From assembly GCF_937858865.1 (NCBI RefSeq), contig NZ_CALLYO010000429.1, positions 1-14,357 on the forward strand: 14,357 nucleotides of DNA, in the 5' to 3' direction. Under the pieces are notes generated by a model. It was given only the letters and a program-made list of their open reading frames with translations. It ran no database searches and was not told the origin of the DNA. Positions 1 through 6,101 of this stretch are shown here, piece after piece. Origin of the DNA: an uncultured Amaricoccus sp. (lineage in GTDB: Bacteria; Pseudomonadota; Alphaproteobacteria; Rhodobacterales; Rhodobacteraceae). Each line of letters begins with the position of its first letter. Within the stretch, counting starts at the first letter, position 1. The position numbers and the translations under genes are program-made.

Positions 1-219
1 TTGTTCTCCCCGCCTGTTGGCGGGGCCCCTCGCCTGCTCGATAGGAAAGCTTGCCTGTATGAATGCCTTTCCGGTGGGGCGGGGGCGCTGGCGGTTCCTT
101 TCCGGCGACGGGGGACGGGTGGGGGTGGGTGGTCTTGACGAATTCTTTACCTCGGCGGCGCAGGTTCCGCCGCGAGCGCCGGTTTTGGCGCGCGGGTACG
201 CAGTACGCGGGAGTGGAGC
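1..219. other. Leader region upstream of flgF, no convincing gene
   Basis: No open frame here has convincing codon use. A TTG-initiated frame from 17 runs into the start of flgF and resembles no family I know. What can be seen is a perfect 7-bp stem at 8-14/19-25 with a 4-nt loop and no T-run, so at best a weak terminator of an upstream gene, and a TTGACG hexamer at 135-140 that would suit a -35 box but has no good -10 at 16-18 bp. The operon promoter may lie here or further upstream, outside the window. Confidence 0.5.
8..25. repeat. GC-rich perfect hairpin, 7-bp stem
   Basis: CCCCGCC (8-14) and GGCGGGG (19-25) are perfect inverted copies around a TGTT loop. No U-tract follows on either strand, so Rho-independent termination is doubtful. 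It could end transcription of a gene lying to the left of the window. Confidence 0.4.
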
Positions 220-942
220 ATGGACCTTGCCGTCTACGTGGCCCTGACCCGGCAGTCGGGGCTGGCCAAGGAGCTCCAGTCGGTCGCCAACAACATCGCC
301 AATCTCTCCACCACCGGCTACCGCCGCGAGGGCGTCGTCTTCGCCGAGGAGGTGCGGGCGCTGCCGGTCGAGGGCGGCAGCGTCGCGATGACCGAGGCGC
401 GGGCGCGCTTCACCGAGGAGCTGCAGGGCTCGCTGCAGGAGACGGGCGGCACCTACGACCTCGCCATCGAGGGCGAGGGCTATTTCACCGTCAGGACGCC
501 GGCCGGCGAGCGGCTGACGCGCGCGGGCGCCTTCGCGCCGAATGCCGACGGGGTGCTGGTCAATCCCGATGGGCACGCGCTGCTCGACGAGGGCGGCGGC
601 GAGATCGTCATTCCGTTCGAGGCGAGGAACGTCGGCATCTCGGCCGACGGCACCGTCTCGGTCGACGGGGCGCCGGCGGCCAGGATCGGGCTCGTCGCGG
701 TCGAGGACCGCACCAGGCTCTTCCGCGAGGCGGGAGTGCTCTTCCGCGCCGCCGGCGAGGTGGTGCCGGTCGAGGAGGGGCGCGTGGTGCAGGGCTTTCT
801 CGAGCAGTCGAACGTGAGCCCGGTGACGGAGATGGCGCGCATGGTCGAGGTGCAGCGCGCCTACGAGTACGGCCAGCGGCTGCTCGACCAGGAGGACGAG
901 CGCATCCGGCTGGTGGTGAGGACGCTCGGCCAGCAGGCCTGA
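220..942 (+). CDS. flgF: Flagellar basal-body rod protein FlgF
   Basis: Proximal-rod subunit of the flagellar axial structure, exported through the flagellar type III apparatus and assembled in the periplasm. The 240-aa product has the N-terminal rod signature (VANNIANLSTTGY, about residues 22-34), a central domain with DLAIEGEGYF, and the C-terminal helix ending in EMARMVEVQRAYE, which packs with the N-terminal helix in all axial proteins. The length fits FlgF (about 240-250 aa) rather than FlgG. The ATG at 220 follows a GGAG-like ribosome site and gives the canonical N-terminus. It is the first gene of a compact (+) operon; flgG starts 21 nt later. FlgF and FlgG are related proteins, but the neighbour is the better FlgG, so this assignment is secure. 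Confidence 0.95.
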   Translation: MDLAVYVALTRQSGLAKELQSVANNIANLSTTGYRREGVVFAEEVRALPVEGGSVAMTEARARFTEELQGSLQETGGTYDLAIEGEGYFTVRTPAGERLTRAGAFAPNADGVLVNPDGHALLDEGGGEIVIPFEARNVGISADGTVSVDGAPAARIGLVAVEDRTRLFREAGVLFRAAGEVVPVEEGRVVQGFLEQSNVSPVTEMARMVEVQRAYEYGQRLLDQEDERIRLVVRTLGQQA

Positions 943-963
943 GCGCGCGAGTAGGAGAGGATC

Positions 964-1749
964 ATGCGGGCACTGAACATCGCGGCGACCGGCATGGCGG
1001 CGCAGAACATGCGGGTCGAGGTGATCTCGCACAACCTCGCCAACATGTCGACGACGGCCTACAACGCCCGGCGGGCGGAATTCTCCGACCTGCACTACCA
1101 GCAGGTGGCGCGGCCGGGGACGATCAATTCCGCCGACGGCACGGTTTTGCCGGCTGGCGTGCAGCTCGGCCTCGGCGTGCGGGCGGCGGCGGTCTCGATG
1201 CAGGTCGAGCAGGGGACGGTGACCGAGACCGGCGGCTCGCTCGATCTCGCCATCGAGGGCATGGGCTATCTCGAGGTGACGCTGCCGAACGGCGATCCGG
1301 CCTATACCCGGGACGGGGCGCTGAAGCGCAACGGCGACGGGCTGATCGTGACCTCGGACGGGTTCGGGGTGGTGCCCGACATCACCATCCCCGAGGACGT
1401 GCGCGAGATCTCGATCAACGCCGATGGCGAGGTCTATGCCTATTTCGACGGGCAGACCGAGGCGCAACTGCTCGGGCAGTTCACGCTGACGAGCTTCCCG
1501 AACGAGAAGGGGCTCGAGGCGCTGGGCTCGAACCTCTACCGCGAGACGGAGGCCTCGGGCGCGGCCAACCCGGGGGACCCGGGCGAGGACGGGCGCGGGA
1601 CCTTCCGCCAGGGGTATCTGGAGAATTCGAGCGTCGATGCGGTGCACGAGATCACCGGGCTCATCGAGGCGCAGCGCGGCTACGAGCTCAACGCCAAGGT
1701 CATCACCGCCGCCGACCAGATGCTGGCGGCCACCGTGCAGATCCGCTGA
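964..1749 (+). CDS. flgG: Flagellar distal rod protein FlgG
   Basis: Distal-rod subunit that spans the periplasm inside the P and L rings. The 261-aa product has the rod N-terminus (SHNLANMSTTAYN, residues 22-34). It is followed by the FlgG-specific stretch that FlgF lacks, with YQQVARPG (45-52) and the LPAGVQLGLGVR segment. It ends in the conserved C-terminal helix EAQRGYELNAKVITAADQML. The length matches the usual 260-262 aa. GGAGAGG at 954-960 places the ATG at 964. The stop is separated from flgA by one nucleotide, so the genes are probably translationally coupled. Nothing is truncated or unusual. Confidence 0.97.
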   Translation: MRALNIAATGMAAQNMRVEVISHNLANMSTTAYNARRAEFSDLHYQQVARPGTINSADGTVLPAGVQLGLGVRAAAVSMQVEQGTVTETGGSLDLAIEGMGYLEVTLPNGDPAYTRDGALKRNGDGLIVTSDGFGVVPDITIPEDVREISINADGEVYAYFDGQTEAQLLGQFTLTSFPNEKGLEALGSNLYRETEASGAANPGDPGEDGRGTFRQGYLENSSVDAVHEITGLIEAQRGYELNAKVITAADQMLAATVQIR

Positions 1750-1750
1750 C

Positions 1751-2182
1751 ATGGCCCGGGCTGCCGCGATCTTCCTCCTCCTCGTCTGCGCGCTGAGCGC
1801 GGGTGCGGTCTTCGCCCAGTCGGTAACCCCGGTGCGCGCCATCCGCAGCCAGAGCGTGCTGCAGGCGGAGGATCTGGCGCTGGCGGAGGAAAGCGTGCCG
1901 GGCGGCCTCGCCGCGGTCGAGGAGGCGATCGGGCGCGAGGCCAGGGTCGCGCTCTATCCCGGGCGGCCGATCCTGGCGAGCCAGCTGCGCGCACCGGCGC
2001 TCGTCGAGCGCAACGCGGTGGTGCGGATGTCCTATCGGAGCGGCCCGCTCCGGATCGCGACCGAGGGCCGCGCGCTCGACCGGGCGAGCGTGGGCGAGCC
2101 GGTCCGGGTGATGAACCTCGCCTCGAAGCAGACCGTGACGGGCGTGGTGGCGGCGGACGGCAGCATCGAGGTCGGGCAATGA
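1751..2182 (+). CDS. flgA: Flagellar P-ring assembly chaperone FlgA
   Basis: Periplasmic chaperone needed to polymerise FlgI into the P-ring around the rod. The ATG at 1751 (one base after the flgG stop) gives a 143-aa precursor with a Sec signal peptide: MAR, a hydrophobic core at residues 4-20, and likely cleavage after VFA (22). A single SAF-type domain follows, with RAIRSQSVLQAEDL near its start, RVALYPGRPI in the middle and a C-terminal VTGVVAADGSIEVGQ. It is shorter than the enterobacterial protein (about 220 aa) because the N-terminal domain is missing; I recall short forms as usual in Rhodobacterales. A longer in-frame extension back to 1637 would overlap flgG and destroy the signal peptide, so it was not used. 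The P-ring gene flgI is not in this window. Confidence 0.9.
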   Translation: MARAAAIFLLLVCALSAGAVFAQSVTPVRAIRSQSVLQAEDLALAEESVPGGLAAVEEAIGREARVALYPGRPILASQLRAPALVERNAVVRMSYRSGPLRIATEGRALDRASVGEPVRVMNLASKQTVTGVVAADGSIEVGQ

Positions 2183-2913
2183 CGCGCACTCCCCTTCTTC
2201 TCGCGGCGGCGGTCTCGCTGGCCGCCTGCGGCATGCAGACGATCGGCCGGCCGCCGGAGATGACCTCGATCGGCGTGACGGAGGAGGACGCGAAGCCGAT
2301 CCTGACCGCCGAGCGGGCGGCCGTGGCGGTGCCGCCGCCGCAACCGGCGCGCTACGCCTATCAGCAGGGCTCGCTCTGGAACACCGGGCCCTCGGGGCTG
2401 CTCGGCGACCGGCGGGCGCGCAGCCTCGGCGACATCCTGACGGTGACGATCGAGATCGACGACAAGGCGGAGATGAAGAACACGACCACCCGCACGCGCG
2501 AGGGCAGCGAGAGCGCCGACGTCGGGGCCTTCTTCGGGGTGAGCAACGTGCTGCCGCCGGGGGTGATGAAGCTGAACCCGACGCTGGAGATGGAGTCGGA
2601 ATCGGATTTCACCGGCACGGGGTCGATCAAGCGGAACGAGAAGCTGGAGCTGCGCGTCGCGGCGACCGTGGTGCAGGTGCTGCCGAACGGGCATCTCGTC
2701 ATCCAGGGCGACCAGGAGGTGCGGGTGAACTACGAGCTGCGCGACCTGCAGGTGACAGGGATCGTGCGGCCCGAGGACATCTCGCGCTACAATGAGATCC
2801 CCTACGACCGCATCGCCGGGGCGCGGATCTCCTATGGCGGCCGCGGCCAGGTCTCGAGCGCGCAGCAGCCGCGCTACGGCCAGCAGGTGGTCGACCGCGT
2901 GGTTCCCTACTGA
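2179..2913 (+). CDS. flgH: Flagellar L-ring lipoprotein FlgH
   Basis: Outer-membrane lipoprotein forming the L-ring bushing of the basal body. The 244-aa precursor has a lipoprotein signal with lipobox LAAC, the lipidated cysteine being Cys17. Family landmarks are GSLW (64-67), DRRARSLGDILTVTIEID (77-94) and a C-terminal strand region ending in QQVVDRVVPY. Length is in the family range (about 230-250 aa). The ATG overlaps the flgA stop as ATGA, indicating translational coupling. Residues 20-60, between lipobox and barrel, are proline- and alanine-rich and look like a linker. Confidence 0.96.
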   Translation: MTRTPLLLAAAVSLAACGMQTIGRPPEMTSIGVTEEDAKPILTAERAAVAVPPPQPARYAYQQGSLWNTGPSGLLGDRRARSLGDILTVTIEIDDKAEMKNTTTRTREGSESADVGAFFGVSNVLPPGVMKLNPTLEMESESDFTGTGSIKRNEKLELRVAATVVQVLPNGHLVIQGDQEVRVNYELRDLQVTGIVRPEDISRYNEIPYDRIAGARISYGGRGQVSSAQQPRYGQQVVDRVVPY

Positions 2914-2923
2914 GGCGGCGCGG

Positions 2924-3466
2924 ATGAAGAAGCTCGCTCCGCTCCTCATCGCGCTGCTCGGCCTCGGGGTCGGGGTCGGCGTGGGGCTCGCGCTGAAGCC
3001 GGCGCCCGAGCCGGAGGTGGCGGCGGCCTGTCCGCCGGCCGAGGGCGAGGCGGAGGCGAAGGCGGAGGTCGCCTGCCCGGCGGATGGCGCGGACCCCTTC
3101 GCGCCGACCAAGCCGGAGGAAAAGAAGAAGAAGGCGGCCGAGCTCGCCTACGTGCAGATGGACAAGCCCTTCGTCGTGCCGATCTTCGCCGGGGAGAAGG
3201 TCGCGGCGATGGTCGTCGTCTCGCTCTCGGTCGAGACCGACACCGAGGGGGCGCACGATGTCGAGGCGCTGAAGCCGCGGCTGCGCGACGGCTTTCTCAA
3301 GGTGATGTTCCGCCACGCCAATTCCGGCGGCTTCGACGGCAGCTTCACCAGCGGACGGAAGATGGACGACCTGAAGTCGGCGCTGCTCAGGAGCGCGCAG
3401 GAGATCGTTCCCGGCACGCTGGTCGAAGAGGTGCTGATCACCGAGATCGCGCGGCAGGATTCGTAG
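2924..3466 (+). CDS. fliL: Flagellar basal-body-associated FliL-family protein
   Basis: Single-pass inner-membrane protein of the FliL family, which surrounds stators and supports torque generation. The 180-aa product has Met-Lys-Lys, one glycine/valine-rich membrane helix (about residues 4-24), an acidic/alanine-rich periplasmic linker with two cysteines (36 and 51) and a lysine run (67-70), and then the FliL core from about residue 75. In the core, VQMDKPFVVPIF is followed by a strand with VVVSLSVETD, and the tail contains EIVPGTLVEEVLITEIARQ. Start choice: the in-frame upstream extension would overlap flgH, whereas ATG 2924 lies 10 nt after its stop and yields a clean membrane anchor. It ends the operon at the 3480-3505 hairpin. 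FliL families are divergent and several paralogs can exist, so the symbol is less certain than the family. Confidence 0.85.
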   Translation: MKKLAPLLIALLGLGVGVGVGLALKPAPEPEVAAACPPAEGEAEAKAEVACPADGADPFAPTKPEEKKKKAAELAYVQMDKPFVVPIFAGEKVAAMVVVSLSVETDTEGAHDVEALKPRLRDGFLKVMFRHANSGGFDGSFTSGRKMDDLKSALLRSAQEIVPGTLVEEVLITEIARQDS

Positions 3467-3479
3467 AAGAGAAGGCGTG

Positions 3480-3505
3480 CCGTGGCCGCCCCCCGGCGGC
3501 CACGG
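3480..3505 (+). terminator. Strong hairpin after fliL, likely operon terminator
   Basis: An 11-bp perfect stem (3480-3490 with 3495-3505) around a CCCC loop lies 13 nt after the fliL stop. A U-tract is missing (TCGCTCTTCG follows). Termination would therefore be Rho-assisted or partial, or the hairpin may mainly protect the mRNA 3' end. Confidence 0.7.
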
Positions 3506-3506
3506 T

Positions 3507-3828
3507 CGCTCTTCGCGACAATCGGCACTCATCCCCGCCGTCACTCGCAGCACTGGCCACTCGGAACTCGGTCGGCAGGGCACCCCTCAAACCCCTCGCA
3601 ATCGTATTGATAGGCGGTTTTCCGCCGATTGCCAAGCTGCCCGCGCACGAAAAGCTGGGCGGTGTTGCTGATTGGCAACGGCTGGGGATTATCTTTTCAG
3701 ACCAAGGACAAGCGGGGCGGACACTCTGTCGCGAGGCGATTCGCGGGCGCGGCGCGCCTGCCGTTCGCGCGGGGAGCGGCGAGCGGAGGTGGCGCGCGCG
3801 AATCACCGGCGCGGGGCCCGTCCGGCTC
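3507..3828. other. Non-coding spacer with an AT-richer patch and small hairpins
   Basis: No frame here resembles a protein. About 3595-3715 is visibly less GC-rich than the rest of the window. It contains GGCGG-TTTT-CCGCC (3613-3626), GTTGC-N6-GCAAC (3664-3679) and a 7-bp inverted pair TTGCCAA (3629-3635)/TTGGCAA (3672-3678) that can pair across 36 nt. These could be part of a small RNA or of a regulatory region for the downstream oxidase gene. I recognise no known riboswitch class. Confidence 0.4.
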
Positions 3829-3876
3829 TTGACGGGCGGCGGGGCCGTCACATGATCACTGCACCGGGACGGGCCC
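3814..3876. repeat. 10-bp inverted repeat flanking the candidate promoter
   Basis: GGGCCCGTCC (3814-3823) and GGACGGGCCC (3867-3876) are perfect inverted copies 43 bp apart, bracketing TTGACG...CATGAT. A related stretch, GGGGCCGTC, occurs between them at 3841-3849, and CCGGGACGG is repeated directly at 3864-3872 and 3924-3932. The arrangement resembles paired operator half-sites, but the GC-rich background makes chance similarity easier. Confidence 0.5.
3829..3856 (+). promoter_or_regulatory. Candidate sigma-70-type promoter for the methanethiol oxidase-ferredoxin unit
   Basis: TTGACG (3829-3834) and CATGAT (3851-3856) are separated by 16 bp. TTGAC(G/A) with a weaker -10 is common in Rhodobacterales housekeeping-type promoters. 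Transcription would start near 3863, leaving a leader of about 105 nt before the ATG at 3970. The element lies between the arms of a 10-bp inverted repeat, which suggests operator control. Confidence 0.4.
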
Positions 3877-3956
3877 GCGCAGGAAGGGAGACGCGGCGGC
3901 GATGTGCGGACCGACGCCGCTTTCCGGGACGGCGGGCTTTCGAACCGGCACGTGAT

Positions 3957-3964
3957 GGAGGAAG
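3957..3964 (+). promoter_or_regulatory. Ribosome binding site fixing the oxidase start
   Basis: GGAGGAAG, with GGAGG ending 8 nt before ATG 3970, is a strong Shine-Dalgarno match. It supports 3970 over the in-frame upstream ATG at 3904, which would add 22 residues absent from the family. Confidence 0.75.
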
Positions 3965-3969
3965 CCGCC

Positions 3970-5328
3970 ATGTCCACCGCCTGCTGCGCCGGTCCGGGCT
4001 ATGCCTCGCCCAAGGAGGCGATCAAGGCGCCGCGCGAGAAGCTGGTCTACACGATCTGCATCTATACCGGCACGGGGATCGAGAAGCCCGACTATCTCGC
4101 GACGATCGACGTCGACGAGGCGAGCCCGACCTATGGCGAGGTCATCCACCGCACCGAGGTGGGGGCGATCGGCGACGAACTGCACCACATGGGCTGGAAC
4201 GCCTGCTCCTCCTGCCACGGGGACGCGTCGGCCGAGCGCCGGTTCCTGATCGTGCCGGGCGTGCGGACGACGAACTTCTACATCATCGACACGGCGAGCG
4301 ATCCGCGCCGGCCGGTGCTCGCCAGGACGATCAGCGGCGAGGAGATCAAGCGGCGGACCAACCTCTCGGCGCCGCATACCGTGCACTGCCTCGGACACGA
4401 CATCATCGTCTCGATGCTCGGCGACGCCGAGGGCAACGGGCCGGGCGGCTTCCTGCATCTCGACAAGGACTTCAACATCGTCGGGCGCTGGGAGAAGGAT
4501 CTCGGCGCGATGCGGTACAACTACGACTTCTGGTACCAGCCGCGCCACAACATGATGGTCTCCACCGAATGGGGCGCGCCCAACACCTTCATGCCCGGCT
4601 TCGAGCTCGAGGACGTGGCGCGCGGCCGGTACGGGCAGCACATCCACTTCTGGGACTTCGAGAACCGGACGGTGGCGAAGTCGGTCGACCTCGGGGCGGA
4701 GGGGCTGATCCCGCTCGAGGCGCGCTTCCACCACGACCCCGAGAGCACGCACGGCTTCGTCGGCGCGGCGCTGGCCTCGAACGTCTTCCACTACTGGAAG
4801 GACGAGACGGGCGAGCTCCGGGTCGAGAAGGTCATCGACGTGCCGGCGATCGAGGTCGAGGGTTTCCCGGTGCCGATGCCGAGCCTCATCACCGACATCC
4901 TCGTCTCGATGGACGACCGCTACCTCTATTTCTCGAACTGGCTGCACGGAGACCTGCGCCAGTACGACATCTCGGATCCGTCGAACCCGCGGATGACCGG
5001 GCAGGTCTGGCTCGGCGGCATGCTCGGCAAGGCGCCGGTCGTGAACGGGCAGGCCATCACCGGCGCGCCGCAGATGATCCAGCTCAGCCTCGACGGGCGG
5101 CGGCTCTATGTCACCACCTCGCTCTTCTCGACCTGGGACAACCAGTTCTATCCGGCGATGAAGGAGCAGGGCGGGGTGATGCTGATCGTCGACTGCGACG
5201 TCGAGAAGGGCGGGATGAAGATCCGCGACGACTTCCTGGTCGACTTCGGCAAGGAGCCGCACGGGCCGGCGCGGGCGCACGAGACGCGCTATCCGGGCGG
5301 CGACTGCTCGTCGGACATCTGGGTCTGA
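3970..5328 (+). CDS. Selenium-binding protein / methanethiol oxidase (SELENBP1/SBP56 family)
   Basis: Family members (human SELENBP1, bacterial MtoX) oxidise methanethiol to formaldehyde, H2S and H2O2 with copper. The 452-aa product can be followed from end to end against the recalled human sequence. It starts with CAGPGYASPKEA, then GDELHHMGWNACSSCHGD with the CxxC pair Cys79/Cys82 and His72/His73. Further on come YDFWYQPRHN, STEWGAPN, YFSNWLHGDLRQYDISDP, QMIQLSLDGRRLYVTTSL and the C-terminal FGKEPHGPARAHE and YPGGDCSSDIW. It is shorter than the human protein (472 aa) mainly because a loop before the GAPQM segment is reduced. Gly56 stands where human SELENBP1 has Cys57, the proposed selenium ligand. 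No signal peptide is visible, so it is probably cytoplasmic, unlike the periplasmic Hyphomicrobium MtoX. A ferredoxin gene follows after 18 nt; no SCO1 or MauG-like gene is nearby. Family certain, substrate inferred. Confidence 0.93.
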   Translation: MSTACCAGPGYASPKEAIKAPREKLVYTICIYTGTGIEKPDYLATIDVDEASPTYGEVIHRTEVGAIGDELHHMGWNACSSCHGDASAERRFLIVPGVRTTNFYIIDTASDPRRPVLARTISGEEIKRRTNLSAPHTVHCLGHDIIVSMLGDAEGNGPGGFLHLDKDFNIVGRWEKDLGAMRYNYDFWYQPRHNMMVSTEWGAPNTFMPGFELEDVARGRYGQHIHFWDFENRTVAKSVDLGAEGLIPLEARFHHDPESTHGFVGAALASNVFHYWKDETGELRVEKVIDVPAIEVEGFPVPMPSLITDILVSMDDRYLYFSNWLHGDLRQYDISDPSNPRMTGQVWLGGMLGKAPVVNGQAITGAPQMIQLSLDGRRLYVTTSLFSTWDNQFYPAMKEQGGVMLIVDCDVEKGGMKIRDDFLVDFGKEPHGPARAHETRYPGGDCSSDIWV

Positions 5329-5346
5329 GGGCGGAGGGGCGGCGGG

Positions 5347-5700
5347 GTGCGCAGGCATGCGGTCACGCTGCGCAACCGCGCCGGGCTGACGCTCGAGGTC
5401 GGCGAGGACGAGCCGGTTCTCGATGCGGCCGAGGCCGCCGGCTGCGTCCTGCCGGTCGGCTGCCGCTACGGCGGCTGCATCACCTGCGCCGCGCGGATGA
5501 TCTCGGGGGCGGTGCGCCAGCCGAAGGGCACGGCTCTCAACAGGCGGCAGGCCGGGCTCGGCTACGTGCTCCTCTGCGTGGCCCGGCCGACCGAGGACTG
5601 CGTCTTCGAGGTCGGGGTGGAGAGCCACGGCGAGCTCTACGCCAACCCCTTCGCCTCGGCGTCGGCCGCCGATCTCATGAAGCGGATCGGCCAGGGGTGA
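5347..5700 (+). CDS. Plant-type [2Fe-2S] ferredoxin
   Basis: Small soluble electron carrier of 117 aa with the plant/cyanobacterial-type cluster pattern C-x4-C-x2-C-x29-C: Cys39, Cys44, Cys47 (GCRYGGCITCAARMISGAV) and Cys77 (GYVLLCVARP). Residues 5-30 form the usual beta-grasp N-terminus (VTLRNRAGLTLEV, then DEPVLDAAEAAG). A tail of about 20 residues (ANPFASASAADLMKRIGQG) extends beyond the core. The start is GTG, 9 nt after GGAGG (5333-5337); no in-frame ATG precedes the core. It lies 18 nt after the oxidase stop and is presumably co-transcribed. The partner enzyme is unknown: the known methanethiol oxidase reaction uses O2 and needs no ferredoxin, so the link is an inference from position. 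The gene meets the FliJ-like gene tail to tail with a 2-nt gap. Confidence 0.92.
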   Translation: MRRHAVTLRNRAGLTLEVGEDEPVLDAAEAAGCVLPVGCRYGGCITCAARMISGAVRQPKGTALNRRQAGLGYVLLCVARPTEDCVFEVGVESHGELYANPFASASAADLMKRIGQG

Positions 5701-5702
5701 GG

Positions 5703-6101
5703 TCAGGCCGGGGTGGCCGGCGGCGGCGCCTCGCGCTCGGTGCGGGCGTCGCGCTGGTGGCGGGCATCGTCGTCGGCGCGCTCCACCAGCTTGCCGAGGG
5801 CCTCGTGCTTGCCGAGGCTCTGCACGGCCTGCGCCCGGGCGGCGGCGATCGCGGGGGCGAGCGCCGCGCGCTGGCGCCGGGCGGCGCGGATGCGCTGGTC
5901 GACCCAGGTTTCGCGCAGCGCCTGCTGGGCGGGCGGCAGCGGCGCGCCCGATTTCGCCTCGCGCGAGAGGGTGGTGGCGAGGGCGGCGATCTCGGCGGCG
6001 AGCGTCCGGTCGCGGGAGAGGAGCGCGTCGAGCCGGGCGAGGTCGCGGGCGCGGCGCGCCTCGGCGAGGCCGGCGAGGCGGCGGAGCGCGGCCGGGGTCA
6101 T
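5703..6101 (-). CDS. Small coiled-coil protein after flhB, FliJ-like
   Basis: 132-aa, highly charged, alanine/arginine-rich protein with no signal peptide or membrane segment. Residues 1-50 and 65-122 look like two long helices broken by SGAPLPPAQ (51-59), the antiparallel coiled-coil plan of FliJ, the export chaperone/ATPase stalk. The sequence is too degenerate to call FliJ from motifs alone. The ATG at 6101 overlaps the flhB stop (ATGA) and it is the last gene of the export operon, so a role in flagellar export is likely. An in-frame extension upstream to 6347 would lie inside flhB and was rejected. The proline-rich C-terminus (APPPATPA) ends 2 nt from the convergent ferredoxin gene. Alternative: an unnamed Rhodobacterales flagellar protein unrelated to FliJ. 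Confidence 0.75.
   Translation of the reverse strand: MTPAALRRLAGLAEARRARDLARLDALLSRDRTLAAEIAALATTLSREAKSGAPLPPAQQALRETWVDQRIRAARRQRAALAPAIAAARAQAVQSLGKHEALGKLVERADDDARHQRDARTEREAPPPATPA

Noticed and set aside
17..247. 76-codon TTG-initiated frame before flgF
   Set aside because: Overlaps the start of flgF, has no ribosome site and resembles no known flagellar protein such as FliQ.
63..1796. 577-codon open frame overlapping flgF and flgG
   Set aside because: Arginine/glycine-rich shadow frame produced by high GC; flgF and flgG have clear family motifs in their own frames.
3655..3695. Possible sigma-54 promoter near TTGCTGATTGGCAACGG
   Set aside because: The GG and GC dinucleotides are not spaced 10 bp apart, and TTGC is in the wrong place for a -24/-12 element.
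3607..3855. 82-codon frame in the fliL-oxidase gap
   Set aside because: No ribosome site, second half is Arg/Gly/Ala-rich, and it runs across the predicted oxidase promoter; kept only as a structured non-coding patch.
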